In this document: positions 36,187 through 51,100 of the stretch, piece by piece
How positions within the stretch are numbered: the stretch's first letter is position 1
How the letters are laid out: every line of letters starts with the position of its first letter
Source: Atherinomorus stipes
Lineage: Eukaryota; Chordata; Actinopteri; Atheriniformes; Atherinidae
DNA: 64,000 nucleotides
Assembly (NCBI GenBank): GCA_023101725.1
Contig: JALJCO010012814.1
Coordinates: 338,962-402,961 of the forward strand
Reading direction: 5' to 3'
Translations under genes and position numbers: made by a program
The notes under the pieces: generated by a model
Seen by the model: only the letters and a program-made list of their open reading frames with translations
Database searches by the model: none
Told to the model about the DNA's origin: nothing

Positions 36187-39100
36187 GTAAGTTTTCACAT
36201 CAAAATAGGCTACTTCTTATTTTTCCTCATCCTGGTTTGGCGTGATTTTTCTGGGCTCCAAATTATCAGAATTTCTAGATACTTTTGGAAAAGTGATGAT
36301 TGCCTGAACAACTGCACACTGAAGTTTGTTAAAAGTAGAACATTTTTAAATGTAATGGGCAACCAGACTTTGGTCCATGTCTTTATTTTCTAGGTTTGAT
36401 TTATATGATGCCTTTTGATGATTCATTGGCTCAGTTTGCAACATTTTAATTGCATTTTCTGTGTGTCAGTGCAGTGAGAGCTTATATTTATGCAGACTTG
36501 CCAAAGCAGAAAGGAGAGGAAAACATAATAAAGCTGAAGCAAGTTTCCCAGTGAGTTTGCTGTTGCTGGGGAAAAGAGAAAAAGCAGCTGTCTTCGATCT
36601 TCAAACAGCATCAGCAGTGCGAACAGTTATGTTTCATAGCTTATCCAGCAGGTAATTGTAGTGAGACTACCAGGAGGTATTTGTCACACTCCAGACAAGT
36701 ATTTGACACCAGACTGCAACACGCACATGGAGAAGTCTCTGTCTGTCAGACACTGCAGCTACAGTACTGTCCTGCCGGGCTGGCTGCCCTCTTGCTCTCT
36801 CATCTTGTGAGAATTCATTCAGACCAGACGAATCAGACCACCTTACAGGAACATGAGAGAGACAGTGTTATACACTCAATTTCTGATCCACTCAGCTGCC
36901 TCCAAGCAGGTTTTCATCACTTAATTTTCCCACAATACAAACGCCAAGCCAGAGCAGCCAGAAGTATTTGCATGCAAAGACACATCATGGTTTCTGTGAG
37001 AGCGTTGATTGTGGTTGGTGATGTTTTGCACTCACAAAAAGACATCTCTCGGGCGGTCGACAAGGCAAAAAGAGAAAGGGGGTGGGTGACTATTTTGCAT
37101 CCTGGGTGGTCTGCCCCCACTTGTGGGAAAACTCAATATTTACATTTTGCAATTAGAACTACTTTTTTCTCACTTCATTTTCCACAACATCGATTACACA
37201 CTTACTTGTGGTGTGGAATGCTGCTGTATGAGAGTCCGTCTGTAATAGCTTGCACCTGTTTGTTGGTCAGCAAGCGAAACGCAGTGGATGACCACTTGAT
37301 TGACTTCTTCTCCAGTTCCTGTTTATCAGTGCAAAGACAGCAGCTCTGCAGTGATATCTGTGTTTGGCTCTGTAGCTATTTGTGAGTATATTTTGGGCCT
37401 AAGTGCAAATAAATTTAGTGTTTTGATGTCGATGGCAACCCTGCAAGCTGGAAATAATTTAGAGAAATAGAGAAGCAGAGATGAACAATGACTGAAAAAA
37501 AGACAGTTTGTCAGCTCAATATTTATTCAGCGCAGATGTTGTCTTTCATCAATGTCAGTCTAATTATGGCACAGTGTTTCTGGCATCGGTCATTACTCAT
37601 GAAAAAGAGATTGAAAGAGCAGGGGTTTGAGGGAGGGGAGATTTGAGGATGTGGGGAGAGTGACAAAGAGGGTAAAATGAGAGTGGGGGAATCAGGACAG
37701 ATTAAATGCACAGAGAAAGACAGCAAGTTAGCAGCTACAAGCAAGAAAAAGAGAAGATGAAAGAGGGGAGCTGTATACGTCATGGCAAATCACTTTCCCT
37801 CGAACAGAGTCAGGAGCTCTTTGCTAATGCAGCGGCACCAAGGCAACGGTTGGTGTGGGGCTGACATGCTGCTGTGGCTGGCTGTGTTGGTGTAACCTCT
37901 GCTCTGAGGCCTGGGGGTCTAAAGACGCAGGGCTGCCAGAGCGCGGAGGAAGGCCACATGCAAGCCCTGACACACTGTGGGAACCGAGCAGCCCCGGCAA
38001 TATGAGGCCCAAGTGATGGGGAGGCTTACCTTGAGATGCTGACTGAGTCTCCTCTATGAGTCGGATGGAAAGGAAGAAGAAATCCCCCAAACTCTCACTC
38101 ACTCACTCACTCACTCACTCACCCCTCTCCTCCTGCTTTGTTTGCTTTGTCCCTGCTTCCTTTCCTTTGCGCTTAATGAAGTAGCTGCGCTTTTTCTTTG
38201 TCAGCCACAAGCAACGACTGTGGCTGACAAATTACACCCGCTGTGTCAGAGAGCTCCCTGTCAGCCAGTGTGCTAATTGTATTTTAGAAACAAAAAAGAC
38301 TGAGTACAGCTCCCCTCTGCCCCCTTCGTCCCTTTCTCCAGCGCTGTCCGACCCACTTTTGTTACCGGATAGAAGGCTGGATGTTCTGCAGATCTGAGGA
38401 AGAATGCAGATGTCGTATCGTAGCATGCTAAAGTTTTGCCATCCTCCTCTTGTGCAAGTGGGGGAGCTTTTCAATGTTTTTGTTTAAAACTAAGACTGTC
38501 TCGGTTCTTGAGGGGATTTTCACACCTGCTTCCTGTAAAAGTCTTCTCGAACTGTGAGATTCTTTGGTGATCCTGTGTGTAGCGCTCCTCTGAGTCTGCC
38601 TTTAGATTTTTGATGATGTTTTGCTTGGGGTCATAGTTAGTCTTCAGCTTGTTTCACTTGAGGCATTCAGTTGTGGATAGCTTGGATGTAAAACACCATT
38701 AATCTACTACACGGTCGTGCACTTTTCATCTTCAGATTTTTTCTCTTTTTTACCAAGCTTCGTACTAAACAGTAAGAACTTGGATTTAAATTATCTATTT
38801 TTAGCTATACCAAAGTTATTTTAGAAAGATTTCTAAGTCAACATTTGCCACACTGATTCTCTTGACTGCTGTTTCTTTATGACATCACACACTGAGGAAA
38901 TCAGCCACTTGAAAACACCCTATCTTCTCTCTAGCTGATCTTGAACAAGCCAAAATCTTGGTTTGCCCGTTATGGTACCCATACTTTTGCCTGGTTCTTT
39001 ATTTTTTCCAAAAATGTCAAAAAGCCCTGCATCCACTGATCTGAAGCTGAGTTGCAGAAGCAGCAGGTCCAGGAGGGAAACTCGACATCCCTCACCACAG

Positions 39101-42100
39101 TGACACTGTTGAAGGCATTCCCAGCTCAGGAGGGTTACACAACCTCTCCAGCATGTTTTGGGTCTCCCCTGAAGTCTCCACTGCCCAAGAATCAGTTTTT
39201 GCTGCCAGAACTGGTACGCTCTGGTCTCCATTTTCTGCCATCCAGCTCACACTGCTATGACCTTGAATTTTCTAACCAGAGGTTACGAGCCAGTGAGGAG
39301 GTGGGATCCCATGGCTTCTTTGAGATGAGTCAAATTGGGCCCCAGGAACCAAGGCTCAGCCATCAGATTAGTTGTCAGAGTCCCTGGTTTCCCCCTCTCA
39401 GCTGAGGTGACTCCAGATCTTTGAGTTGGTCTTCGTCTGACCCCTCCCCTTAGACCAAGTCACCTTCAGAGACCCTACCAGTGACCAACGCCCCAACAAC
39501 ACAACCCTAAATGATGGCTGGAATCAAACATCTTCATTTAAACAAGCTGGCGGTTCTACAGATGGGAAATCTGAAAGATGTTCTTCAAATGTTGAGATAA
39601 CTGTTTAGATTTTTACTTAGTGCCTTTTTGATCAGTTTATCATTAACTCATTTGAAAATATTAATCGTATAAATTTTGTCCGGCCCTGCTTAAACTTCTT
39701 CACACTCTGTGTGTGTAAATGAGTGAGTACACAGGCCGAGTCTGTGGTAAAGCCATGAAAGAACTTTAAGCATCATGATTGTAAAAGAAGAGTTTCTATC
39801 TGAGACCGACCCCTTTGCCTTGAACTTCTTAGAGTGCTATTCAGCAGAAAGGAAGAAGAGGATGAAATGGATGGGCAGAGTTGCATCTGTCCAATTAAAG
39901 GCTGGTTTTGCTTTTAAAGCAAGCAGGTACAAAAGTCCTGTTTGTTTCTCAGGTACCGAGTGCAGCTTGTGACTGGAAGATGTTGAGTAGGAGAAAATGA
40001 TTTCTCTTGTCCTGACTCGGGTTCTCTGTGACTTAAAAAAAAAAAAAGATGTCACATCTCAACACTGTTTCCAGTTTGGCTCACTAGACCGCAAGCTTGT
40101 CAATTTCTGCTCAAGGCCACTGAAAGTAGATGAGCTTCTAACCTGTAAATACCTGTTTTCTTTTAACACATTGTACTCTCTTGTGAGACAAGCCAGATGT
40201 TTCAGTCCATCTTCTCTCTCTGCACCAGGCATTCCACATGTTGGATAGTTATGTTCTCATTATGATCAGAGTCTGGAGCAAGCAGAGCCTAAGGATGGCC
40301 CTCGATGACCTTCTGATGAGTGGGTGGAGTCAATAAATTTTACCACTCAACAGGCACACTGAAAGCACCTCACAAGAGAAGGCAGAGATGATTATGTTGG
40401 CATCACTGAGGGGTGAAGATAGTTTATTATATAACCAAGAGGAGGACAGCGTTGGGAGCATAAGTTAATGTGTACGACTGATATTGTGACATGCTTTGCT
40501 TATTTTTTTATTTTTTATTTTTTTCAATTCTCTACCTTTTGTGTAGCCAAGCAAACTTGTTCATTTTATTCCAGGAGACAGGCTACAGAGTGAGCATCAC
40601 ATTTACAGGCACACGTAAAGTCAAACCTTTCTGGAGGCAGCTTAGTGAGCCTTTGTTCTGGACAGTTGCTCGCTTTCATCCTGGCCGATGGAATGCCAAA
40701 CCAAGACATTTTCCTCTCTGCAACAGAGTGTCAAAGATTCTGGCCTTAAGAAATTCACCTCCCCAGCTCAAGGTCTCCTAGTGAGAATTTTGTTAACTTA
40801 CAATGAGCTGCATATTTGCCAGGGTGTTGTTATTTGTTAAGGAAACAAAAAGCTGCATTTCTGTTTAGGAAATCAAGAATTTCTTGGTAGAAGCCGACTG
40901 ATAAAAGTTTTCCAGTGTTGTGTTTCATATAATTTAGATAGCATCTTATGTCTATATCATGTTTTTTCTACTTTTATTTGCATCTGATGGAACTATATTT
41001 GATGACATGAGATAAAATTGGCGAACTTAAGAGCATTTAAAACATTTGCATGCATTTACTTGTTTAGCTTAAATAGACATTTTGCACGTAATGCCTTATA
41101 AAATGTACAAAATAAAAGAAAAACACTTCTGCAGCAAACACACCGACAAAGCTCCAGATGTTTCTGCAGTCATCGTCTATTTACCTGCTAAAAAAGTAGA
41201 AAAACTGGCACATTTAGCCAGATTCACTCCAAACAATTTTCCATGTGTAGTGACTTGAATTTTGGCAACATTAAGACCTGGTTGAGTTTCATCCTCAGCT
41301 GAGTCACACCAGCATGCGTGGGCAGTTTCTTTGCCATCACCATATTTGGCTGCCGAACTTGAGTCAGCGTAGGGAAAAACCATTAGAGCGGCGTTACGTG
41401 TATGTGTGTTAGAAGTAAAGTTACATGGCTCATGCTGGTTGTGTGGCAAAGCAGGGAGAAGTGTCACCTGACTGTCACATCAACATAAATTGCCCTTAAC
41501 ACAACATTTAAATCTCATTAATTAAGACTTAACTTGATTAATTTGGATTGGTGACTTTCTCATCTTTGCTGATTGCCAGGCTCGGCTCACAGAACTGTTC
41601 TGTTTGTTTCATATAGATTAGAAGGACTTTCCTGGTGCAGAAAAGCTGAACAAGCTAACCCTGTTTACACTTTCCATACTATTCTAAGTTTCTAACTGAA
41701 AATGAACAAGTTTCTTTCACTTTGCTTAAATGTGAAACTGCTATCTGTGGTTAATAGCACATTCTGAATTGGAGCTGCTCTCTTGTCACATTCTGTAAGC
41801 TGTATGAATGTCAGGTCACAGCTAAACAAATCATAACTTGTGGACACTGCAGATTCCCTGCTGTTAACCTGAAGGACCCTATCAGCTTCTGAAACCTCTG
41901 TCACGGTACCTTCCCCTCCTTCCTTGAGCTGAAAATCACTTTATCAGCAGCTAGCGAGACCCTAGTGACCACTATTTGTCACCTCATTTGGAATGGTTGC
42001 AGAGCTGGCAGGGTGGCAGATTTCAGGTGCAGCAAAGGAGGAAAATGTAGTTTAGACCGCCCACATTTTCCCAGGAACATACTGTAAGCTTAATTGCTTT

Positions 42101-45100
42101 GTAATTGGTGTCCAGTGGTATATATAAAAAAAAAACAACAACTTTGAATGACTTAGAAGTACAGAGAGCAGAGCTTGTTTGAGACTGGTTTATTTTTTAA
42201 AGCCTTAATGTGAACGATATGTTCCAAATGAGGCCTGTGATGCTTCTCTCATATGTGGCATTGTGGTTAAAATGAGAAAAGTCCCTCCTCTCCTCTCTTT
42301 TTCCTTTCTCTCTCACCCAGCCAGTGGCCTTTGTTCTCTGTGCAGATGCAGCGCTGTGCTGACATCCCTGTCGGGTTCGGGGGAGGATGGAGTCAGTGTT
42401 GATGGCACTCTGACCCCCTCCACTCTTACACTTACCTCCTGAGCCTCTCTCAGAAGTGTTGATGGCTTGCTGAGGTACATCAGCGTCCCTCAGATCAGTA
42501 ATCCTTTAACCCCACCACCATGACACCCAATTTTGTTTTTATGTTGGTTTTTTTTTTGCTCTCTTACCCTGTGATTCAGGAAAAGATTTGAGAAGGGCTG
42601 TTATCTCAGCGTCTGCACTACCAAAGAGCGATGCTACACTGTCCCTCCTTCGTCCTCTTCCTCACTCTCTCCTGTGACCTCTGGGCTGAATAATGGGGCT
42701 GCGTCTGTCTATGGGAGCTTGGCGGGGTCAGGGAGGGACGTCATTAGGCTGGTCTGTGGTGGTCAGCGTTGTTGGAGGGGGGTTGGGGGTCAGAGAGAGC
42801 CTTGTTTACAGACTGTGTGTGTTTACATTCCTGATGGTGAGCGCTAGTTTTAGAGACTGCTGGAAGTGAAAGGAAATGCTCTTATTCAGCTTAGTAATGG
42901 AAAAATCCAGCCCAATTCATCAAGGAATCCAGATTTAAAAGAAAAAAAAGAAAGAAAGGGGGGACAAATTATTTATTTGGTGGGCTCTGGCCAGTGCATT
43001 CTGGGTAGAAAGAGGGATGATTTCACTGATGAATATGAGACTTCTTAAACTGACAAGGGCATGGGAAAAACCACATGACCCTCAGCAGTATTAAGCACCC
43101 CCACTGAACTCCAGATATGTACTCATTACAGACTGTAGCTTAGTGTTAAAGTTATTTATACATCTTTTTATACTCAGTTATCACACCGTAGATGATAGTT
43201 TTCTTTAAATAAATATATAAATTTCTCATTTGATTAAAAGAATATTAAATGTGAAAGAAATGAAAATGGTAATATAATTTTTGCAAAAACCATTAAAGTA
43301 TTTTGTTTTTCAAAGAGCAAACATAGATTTTAGATTGACTGATCGGAAATATCACAATAACTTATAAGTCTTCTGTGGATAAATTAAATGAATTATTTTG
43401 GAGCCTGACAAGCATGCAGCCCTTTTTTGTGTAATTTTCCAGAAAAATCACGGTACTGAAAATACTTCAGTATCTGTAGGCCTCGTCATGGTTCAAACAA
43501 ATGTGAGAATATAGGGAATTTATTTAGCACCATCGTCCAAACAATGTGATGTGATAGAATAATACCAGAGAGAGCAACAATCTGATGCATTTCATGGACA
43601 ATATCAAAGTGCCTCAGTGATCCACTGAGGTTAGTTTACAATTTCTGCAAAGACAGAGTTTTTAAGTGAATATGGGAAACAATCTGAATGATAATACTGC
43701 TGTATGCCGTTTTTGAGGACTGAAACTTTTATCGTAGCTTTTAAAAAAATAATTTATGTTTTAAATGATTTATTAATAATGGGATCTAGCTACAACCCTG
43801 ATAAGTTTCCAGTTAAAAAAAATGTGGCTTTAAGTGTTTATCAAGCAAAAATTGTAAGTTTTCTCTGGTTTTCAATACAGTCATGGTCAAATGCATATAC
43901 TCCCATTAAAAAAGGAAAAGATCAGTTGTCAGTAAAATAAGTTGAAATTGGCAAAAGTGATAAAGTAAAAAATTGTATGAAAATTATTGAATTGATTTTG
44001 AATTGTGGTTCAGCAGAAATATTGAAAATAAACAGGGAAAAAATAAAACAAGCAAACAAGCATGATGGGACTCCCGAACTGAAAACTTTGAGGCAATCAC
44101 CGCAATCAAGTGTTTTCTGTAACGTCCACTCAGACTTCTGCACCTGTTGACAGGTATTTTGGTCCACTGTTCATGAGCAAGATGCTCTAATTTGTGTGGA
44201 CAGGTTTATTTGTTTGGTTTTTAATATTATTTTTTTCAACCACAATTCAAAATTTATATGTGATTTAACTAAATTATAATTGTGTAAATATTTATTTTAT
44301 TATTACTTTTTTTTTCTAGTTTCTTGTTATTTAAACAACTATTGTGAATTTAGCCTTTTCTCTAATGGGAGTCCATGTAAACATTTGTCCACGACTGTAT
44401 TTGCTGTAGAGGCTAAGCTTACTCGAAGTGGCTTCTATAATCGTGTCCTGAAATGTAAATTTGGGGACTGATTTGACTAATCGTCATTTTTCTCTGGTTC
44501 AGTTTAAAGCCACAACATTTAGTTCAATCACTGATCAGCTGGTCAATAAAAAATAACAAAAACAAATCCCAGCTTTTGTGAAGAATTAATTTACGTATTC
44601 AGTCATTAAAAACACACGGACATTGTGTAGCTTTACCTTCTCATGTGAAGAAGACCTTCTGCATGCTGCTTACTAATGATGACGATAGTGCAGATAAAAC
44701 GATCAGTTAAATTTCTGTTGGATTAACCAGCAATGAAAATTACAGTTTTCTTTTTTTAATTGTGGGTTTTGTGATGAAAACTTGTCATGTGATGAAATTA
44801 ATTCCCCTCCTGAAGCGAAGGCACAAAGTTTTCGTCTGGCGTCTTTTCGCACAGTTTGACGTGAGATACGTTGGCAGTAATAACTGAGAGGTTGTTCGGC
44901 ATTTTGTATTTCTGAGGGGAATGTCCGCATGAAGCCAGCGGGCTGTCTCTTAGTATTTTAATGAAGTCCATATCCAGTTCACGAAACTCCACATTTTCTG
45001 ACTGTTAGCTGTTAATAGCTGCCTGACAGCTTACACAGACAACCATTCAGTTTATACCTCAGTTTGACAGGAAACAACTAAAAATATCACACTTGTGCTG

Positions 45101-48100
45101 TAATTGCTACATTGCTGTCTTTATAGTTGGTACTGTATCTGGCCAAAGCAACCACCAATGAATGTAATTGCTGTGTGCACAGGGGAGAGTGTCATGTCAG
45201 TTAGCCCTCGTTGTATAAATATAAGGTATACAGCTGGACTAAGTGCCACCCTTCCCACGTACAAAGTAAGCTCCGTGAGGCCAAGAAGTCATTAACAGTT
45301 GAGAACCCTTGCCAAGAGTGGTGAAAAATCACTTGAATAGTACAAATGAATTTCTTGTCACTTTGGTTGTTAATGAAATGATAATGACTTCTGACACTGA
45401 GCGAGCATCATGTCAGTTTCTCTCTTTGCTCTAGTATTACTCTATGATTCACTTAATTACAGTAATAAGTGTTTTCCTTCTGGAGGTGGTCTGGAGGTTT
45501 GTGAGTCATAGTCTATTAAGGCCACACATGCTAAAGGAAAGGCACACCACCAGATGCTTGGTCTATGATCAGAATCACAGAGAACAGCCATCATTCATTC
45601 AGCGAGCTCCAGCTTGAGCTACCTTGAGAAATGTTTTATAAATGACGCAAGGTGAGATTCGCTCTTCACTCTGCAGTGAGGAGGCACATCCCGGTCGCTC
45701 TGCGTTTCCTTGGGAGTTACAAAACACACAAAGATTCTGTATGTGTTGATGTAAGCCGGTTGAAATCATGTTATAAGGGCACATCCAGCATGCATCAGGG
45801 TTTCTGTGATAACAGGAGCAGAACCTGCAGAAGGAAAAATGACTTTTTTTTAGAATATCTTATTATTTGGACTGATAAATAGTGACCACTAATTTAAATT
45901 AATTTCCATATTAATTTACTTGATGAAAATTGACAGAGGGAAAGCTTTTTAAGCATGTGTTTTTACTATTGTGTAAAATTCTGATTGAGAAATTCTTATG
46001 TGAATACCTGAGGTGCAGCTGTTACGTTTTCAGCTTCATTACTTTTCAAGCAGCTGTACAAGTTATAGACTTAGAGGCTCTTTTTAAGAGAATTTGTAAT
46101 TTCTTTACTTGTAATATTCAACATTATATGTAGATACGTTAATTTCAATTGGGTTTGTTGAAGAAAGGGATATATAATCACTCGGGGCATGAAAATTTAG
46201 ATGGGGATTCTTTTTTTTTTAAAAGTCAGTTTTACTTAACCTGATTATTTCTTTAACAAATGATCAATCAGGAAAATAATTTTCAGATAAATCTTTTTTT
46301 TTTTTGTTTTGTTTACTGTTTTTGTACCTTAATAAAGTTAGAGGACAAAGGAGAACCAAAAGACTGCAGCTTATGTGATGATATCCTGACATATCATGAG
46401 TATGGAGCAAGCTGGAAAACCACAGCCTTGCACTTCCCTGCACAACTTTTCTTCTCTCCTCGCTGCCTCCTGAATGTGAACATCCTTCAGACCTACAGTT
46501 GGTGATGCAGACAGTATTTTTTTCTGTGAATTTTGTCTTTAACAAAAAGTGCACAGAAACAACTAAACAAATCATGATTGTCACTGTGTTTTTCAGAAGC
46601 ATAATGAACAATGAGAGGATGTAGGTTATGCAGAGATAAAAGTCTGGACACCCCTGTTACAAGACCGGACAGTAGTAGTCTTTCTACAGGTGAACACATC
46701 CTGATCCCTCCTTGCATGTTCTTGTTCATCTCCCTGTCACTGTTTGTTAAAACTGAAGCTTCGTGCTTCAAGCAGGGAAGAACCCGGAGCTTTTGAAGAA
46801 GTTATTGCAGTGTTTAAAAGCCCAGGATCAGTCAGTGGTCATGATTCCTAAATGTTTTAGAGTGTGTGAAGGATGAGTGTAAATATTCCGAATGGAAGCA
46901 GTGGATATTTTTATTCACAACTTTGTAGAGGCTTGCTGGACAGCCAACAGTGTGTCCCTTCATTAGCTAAGAGGGGGATCTGGGCAGTAGCCCTGGTGAG
47001 GTGCCAAATCCCATGTTATGTTGAAGTCTGCGTTTAATCCAAACCTTTTTGTCCCTCTGCGGTCGGCGCTTGGCCAGAATGCTGCTTTAGACAACGTGAA
47101 TTGCACAGTGGGATGTGTCAGATGTGGGATGACTCTTTAATAGCCCCCCCCCCCCCTTAAAAGAATATGTGCGTGTGTTGCTATGACTATGCCTACAGTG
47201 TTTTTTGGTATATTTTTAAACTTGCAGGTGATGTCATAATTTTATGACATACAAGTACTTTTGGAAGCTAATTGTGGTTGTCCAGGTTATGCATCCAGCT
47301 ATAGATGGATTTTAAAACCTTTATCATGCAGCTGCTCAGGACTGTTAAAGGGGAAGTTTGTTTTCTTTCCAATCTGGACCTGTTTTCTAGCATGAAATAT
47401 GTTAATTTACTAACCCAGACAGTTTTGGTGCAACTTGAATTCCTTCAGGAGATATTTAGATTCACTCGAGATCAGCGTATGTCCGATATAGTGGAAGTGA
47501 TGGGGCAACCGCGCGCAGCCTCATTATCTGGCACAAACCCCTTCATGTCATCAATGTTCTGTTACGGATCATTAGTCGGACCCCCCCTTGTGAGCTCGAA
47601 GCGGCTTTTTTGTGGTGATTCGTCCTTATTTACAGACATTTTAAGTGCGGCAGCTTTGATGACGTCACTATTATGCAACATCATAACAAGTAAATAAGGA
47701 CGAACCACCAGAAAAAAGGCGCTTCGAGCTCACGGGGGGTCCAACTAATGTTTGGTTGGACATACACTGATCTCGAGTGGATCTAAATCTTTTCTGTGGT
47801 TTCAACAATTCAAGATTAGAAAACAGGAACTAGCTTGCAGCAGTATCCAAAGTTTTGGTTATTTAGTCCCTGGAGAGTTTGGAGAGCTTGGACTTCATGG
47901 TGCCGTTTGCTTGGTGGCAGCTTGTGATTAGTTGTGTTGCAGACTCTGGGGACCTTCCAGAACAGGTGTGCACATATATGTAACTCATTATTTAACTAGT
48001 CATGTGACTTCTAAGGGTTTCTAATTGGTAAGGCACAAGATATTATTAAAGGGTGATACATGATATGAAAACATGCATGTACCACTTGGTGTTCATTTTG

Positions 48101-51100
48101 GTTTCATTTCATGCCAATTCACCAATTTGGTTAGTGTAGGTTCATTACATGAAAAAAATCCATCTTAATTACATGTTGTAATACGAAACGAAAAAGAGAA
48201 CAACGCCGGGGGGATATTTTGCAAGCCACTGTAGATTGGGTTTAAAATCATATGGGTCATTTAAAACAAATACAGTGAAGATAAAAGAGGTCTTACTGTG
48301 TGTTTTCATACAGCACTGCTGCTCTGCACTTCCAGTGATTATCCAGAACTTAACCCCATCCTGCTCAACCGCAACCCAAACTGTAGTGTAAGTGTGGTTC
48401 AAAGATGGATAATTACAATACTTTCCTTTGTAATTATACACAGTTTGACAAACACTGTGATCCCAAGAACACACTTTAATGGTGTTGAACCCAGCACCCT
48501 TCCTCCTCTGCCACGAAAAGCTAATGAAAATGAAGGATTTAATCTGAAAATTGCTCTGTCAAGATTTTTTTTAAACATCTTTTCTACAAACGTCCACATT
48601 ATAGAGTGAAACGTTCCTGTGAGGAAAATATGCGCGAATGTTTTATTGCTCTCACTGACTGAATGCAACCCTTTACTTGGTATTTTTGTGTATTATTTTG
48701 GAGCCGGTTGCAGGCATTGCAAGTAAATCTACAATCTTTGGGTGTCCCAGCTCCAATTGGTCTATTTCTGTATCTAAAGCAAGGTTGATGGGTCGGGGGG
48801 CCGTTTTGGGGCAAAGCAAACAGCAAGGGTCTCAGCACTCAAAGTAAACATTACCCTGTGTTTGAACTGCACACCTTCGGGCCTACAGTTCTCCCACACA
48901 CTCATGCTCTCCCCTCTGAGTCTCATTCCTACTAACACCCCTTTCAGAGAGCAGAGTTAAATGCACTGCTTATCCCGGGGCCTTTCCATAAATCAGGGAG
49001 GAAACGCACCTCTGACAAGGTCTCACCTCCACAGCTCTCTGCGGCACCTCTAACTTACATGTGGGGCCTGCTTTTGAATAAATGGAATAATGACTTTTCA
49101 GAGTTACTATGTAATACTTCACTACCTCTGAGGAGTAATGTTTTTTTTACCCAGCAGATTAAATCAAATTAAAACGAATTCCTCTTTATATCCCCTGCAA
49201 CCTTCCTACCCAAGTCAGCTTTGCTGAGCATAACGATGCATTCAGGAGTTTAAAAGTCTGACACATGGTAGATTTTAAAGATTTATTGAGCATACAATAG
49301 AGCATGCAGTGAATCAGTTCCAGAGCAGAAGAAACATTCTTCATCATTGTACAACTTGTTCTCATCCAACAAAATCATTGAATTCAATCTTCTGAGAATG
49401 TCAGTGGGTTTAAGCAGAGACCCAAGCCATTTGTGGCTTTAATATGCTCAAGTGCCTGAGCTAGAGGAGAGCTACAAGAGAAGCACTTTTCAAAATGACA
49501 CAGTCCCATGAGGAAACTGTTCAAACATCAGAGCGTTACCCAACATATCTTTCTTCTTTGGATTTGTTGTTTTGACTTTGTTTATTCATCCCTGTCTTGA
49601 AGCGCCGGCTTCTTTCTCCGCTGCTTTAACTTGTTCCCAACAACTGTGATTCCTCAACATAAAAGAATGAAAAGCTCTCAGTGAAAAACACAATCTTTTC
49701 ATCTCAGGCATGAGTCAATTACCAGAGCAGCATTACTAAACACATTGTGCTCAGAGGATCATCCCCTGGCCTAAACCAAAGAATGTATTGATTCTGACAT
49801 GTTTATTTCCATGGCAAAGGCACTTTGGGTTTCCAACAAGACCAGCTAGCTTTTGTTGTCCATGTGTCTGCTGGAAGGCTCCCAGTTACTTTTATGGCTG
49901 GATTTTAAAACAGAGCTTCACCAGACATGCTCGATTGTAATCTGTGGGCCAGAATTTCTTGATTTGTATTTATTTTGTTTTGAGAAGCTCACACCAAAGA
50001 CAGAGGGAGTGTGAGAGTTTCATCTGCTCATTTGGCACAAAGGGCTTGTTTCTCTACGCCCATCTGATTTCCAGATTTGACTAAACCGGCTCTGAATCAT
50101 AGGAGGACATTCTGCAATGGTAGTTCATTTCCATTGGTACATTTTTTTAGCCTAATTTGAACACAATTCTTTGTTAATCACATTTATTTGAGCTGACTGT
50201 GATAGTGCAACCACTCACTCGTTTTCCACCACAAGCATCTCCTGATGCTGTTGAAGTTTAATGAACAGACCGAATTTCTGTTTGAACAGGTCTGTTTGCA
50301 ATAATGTTAGAATGTAGAAGTTTCTAAAGGTGTTTTTCTGAAACATGTCAATCGGACATTTTGACAAAAAATGTATCAAACAGAACTCTGAACTGCTAGA
50401 TCGAACCACTTTTTTTTTTTTTAAAAAGCAAAGAACAGTGTTATCATACAGAAAAATAAGTCTGTAACTTATTGAGGTTACAAGTTAATCTGCCATCCTG
50501 GGACAGCCCCCAATCTTTTGATGTAATGATGAATGAATGTGTCATAATATCATCTCTTACTGAGCAGATGCTAGCTGAAGCAAAAAGGTGGGAGTAGGTT
50601 AACTTTACCTTATGCACTTCAATTACTGCAGAACATTTATGCTTTTTAAAATTTATTCTTTTTTTTAAATCCCAACACTAAAACAGAATCTAATTTATTT
50701 TGCCTGAAAAAAGGGCAATTATTTGAAACCGAGAGAAGGAATAACCTTTTTATATTGAAGAACGCAAGCTCTTTGTCATGCGATGGAAAAATAATCAACT
50801 TGTACTCCTCACAAAATCCTGTAGATAAAATAAAAGGGAACAGCTCTTCTTGCTCTCTGTAGGAAAAAAAAGATGAAATATTAAAATTGGATAAAAATTT
50901 CAAGATGGTGACAGCAGTATCTGTTTTTTTCAAACACTTTGAAACTCATTGCTGTCCATAAAAGGACAGATTTAGAAAGTTTTTCCTGGAAAATAATCCC
51001 CTTGGGCTTAAAACCTAATGTGAAATTTTACACCTTTGCCTGATTTAGTGTTTGGGAATTGATGAATATGCAAACTGTCCTCAGCCTATGATGATGTTTG

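Noticed and set aside
36681..37385. A 234-codon open frame in scube3 intron 1
   Set aside because: It begins with TTG rather than ATG, has no recognisable domain, no splice or promoter context, and reads like random intron sequence. Kept only as a possible check with RNA data.
47305..47697. A 130-codon open frame
   Set aside because: It lies within the palindromic foldback element and has no protein similarity.
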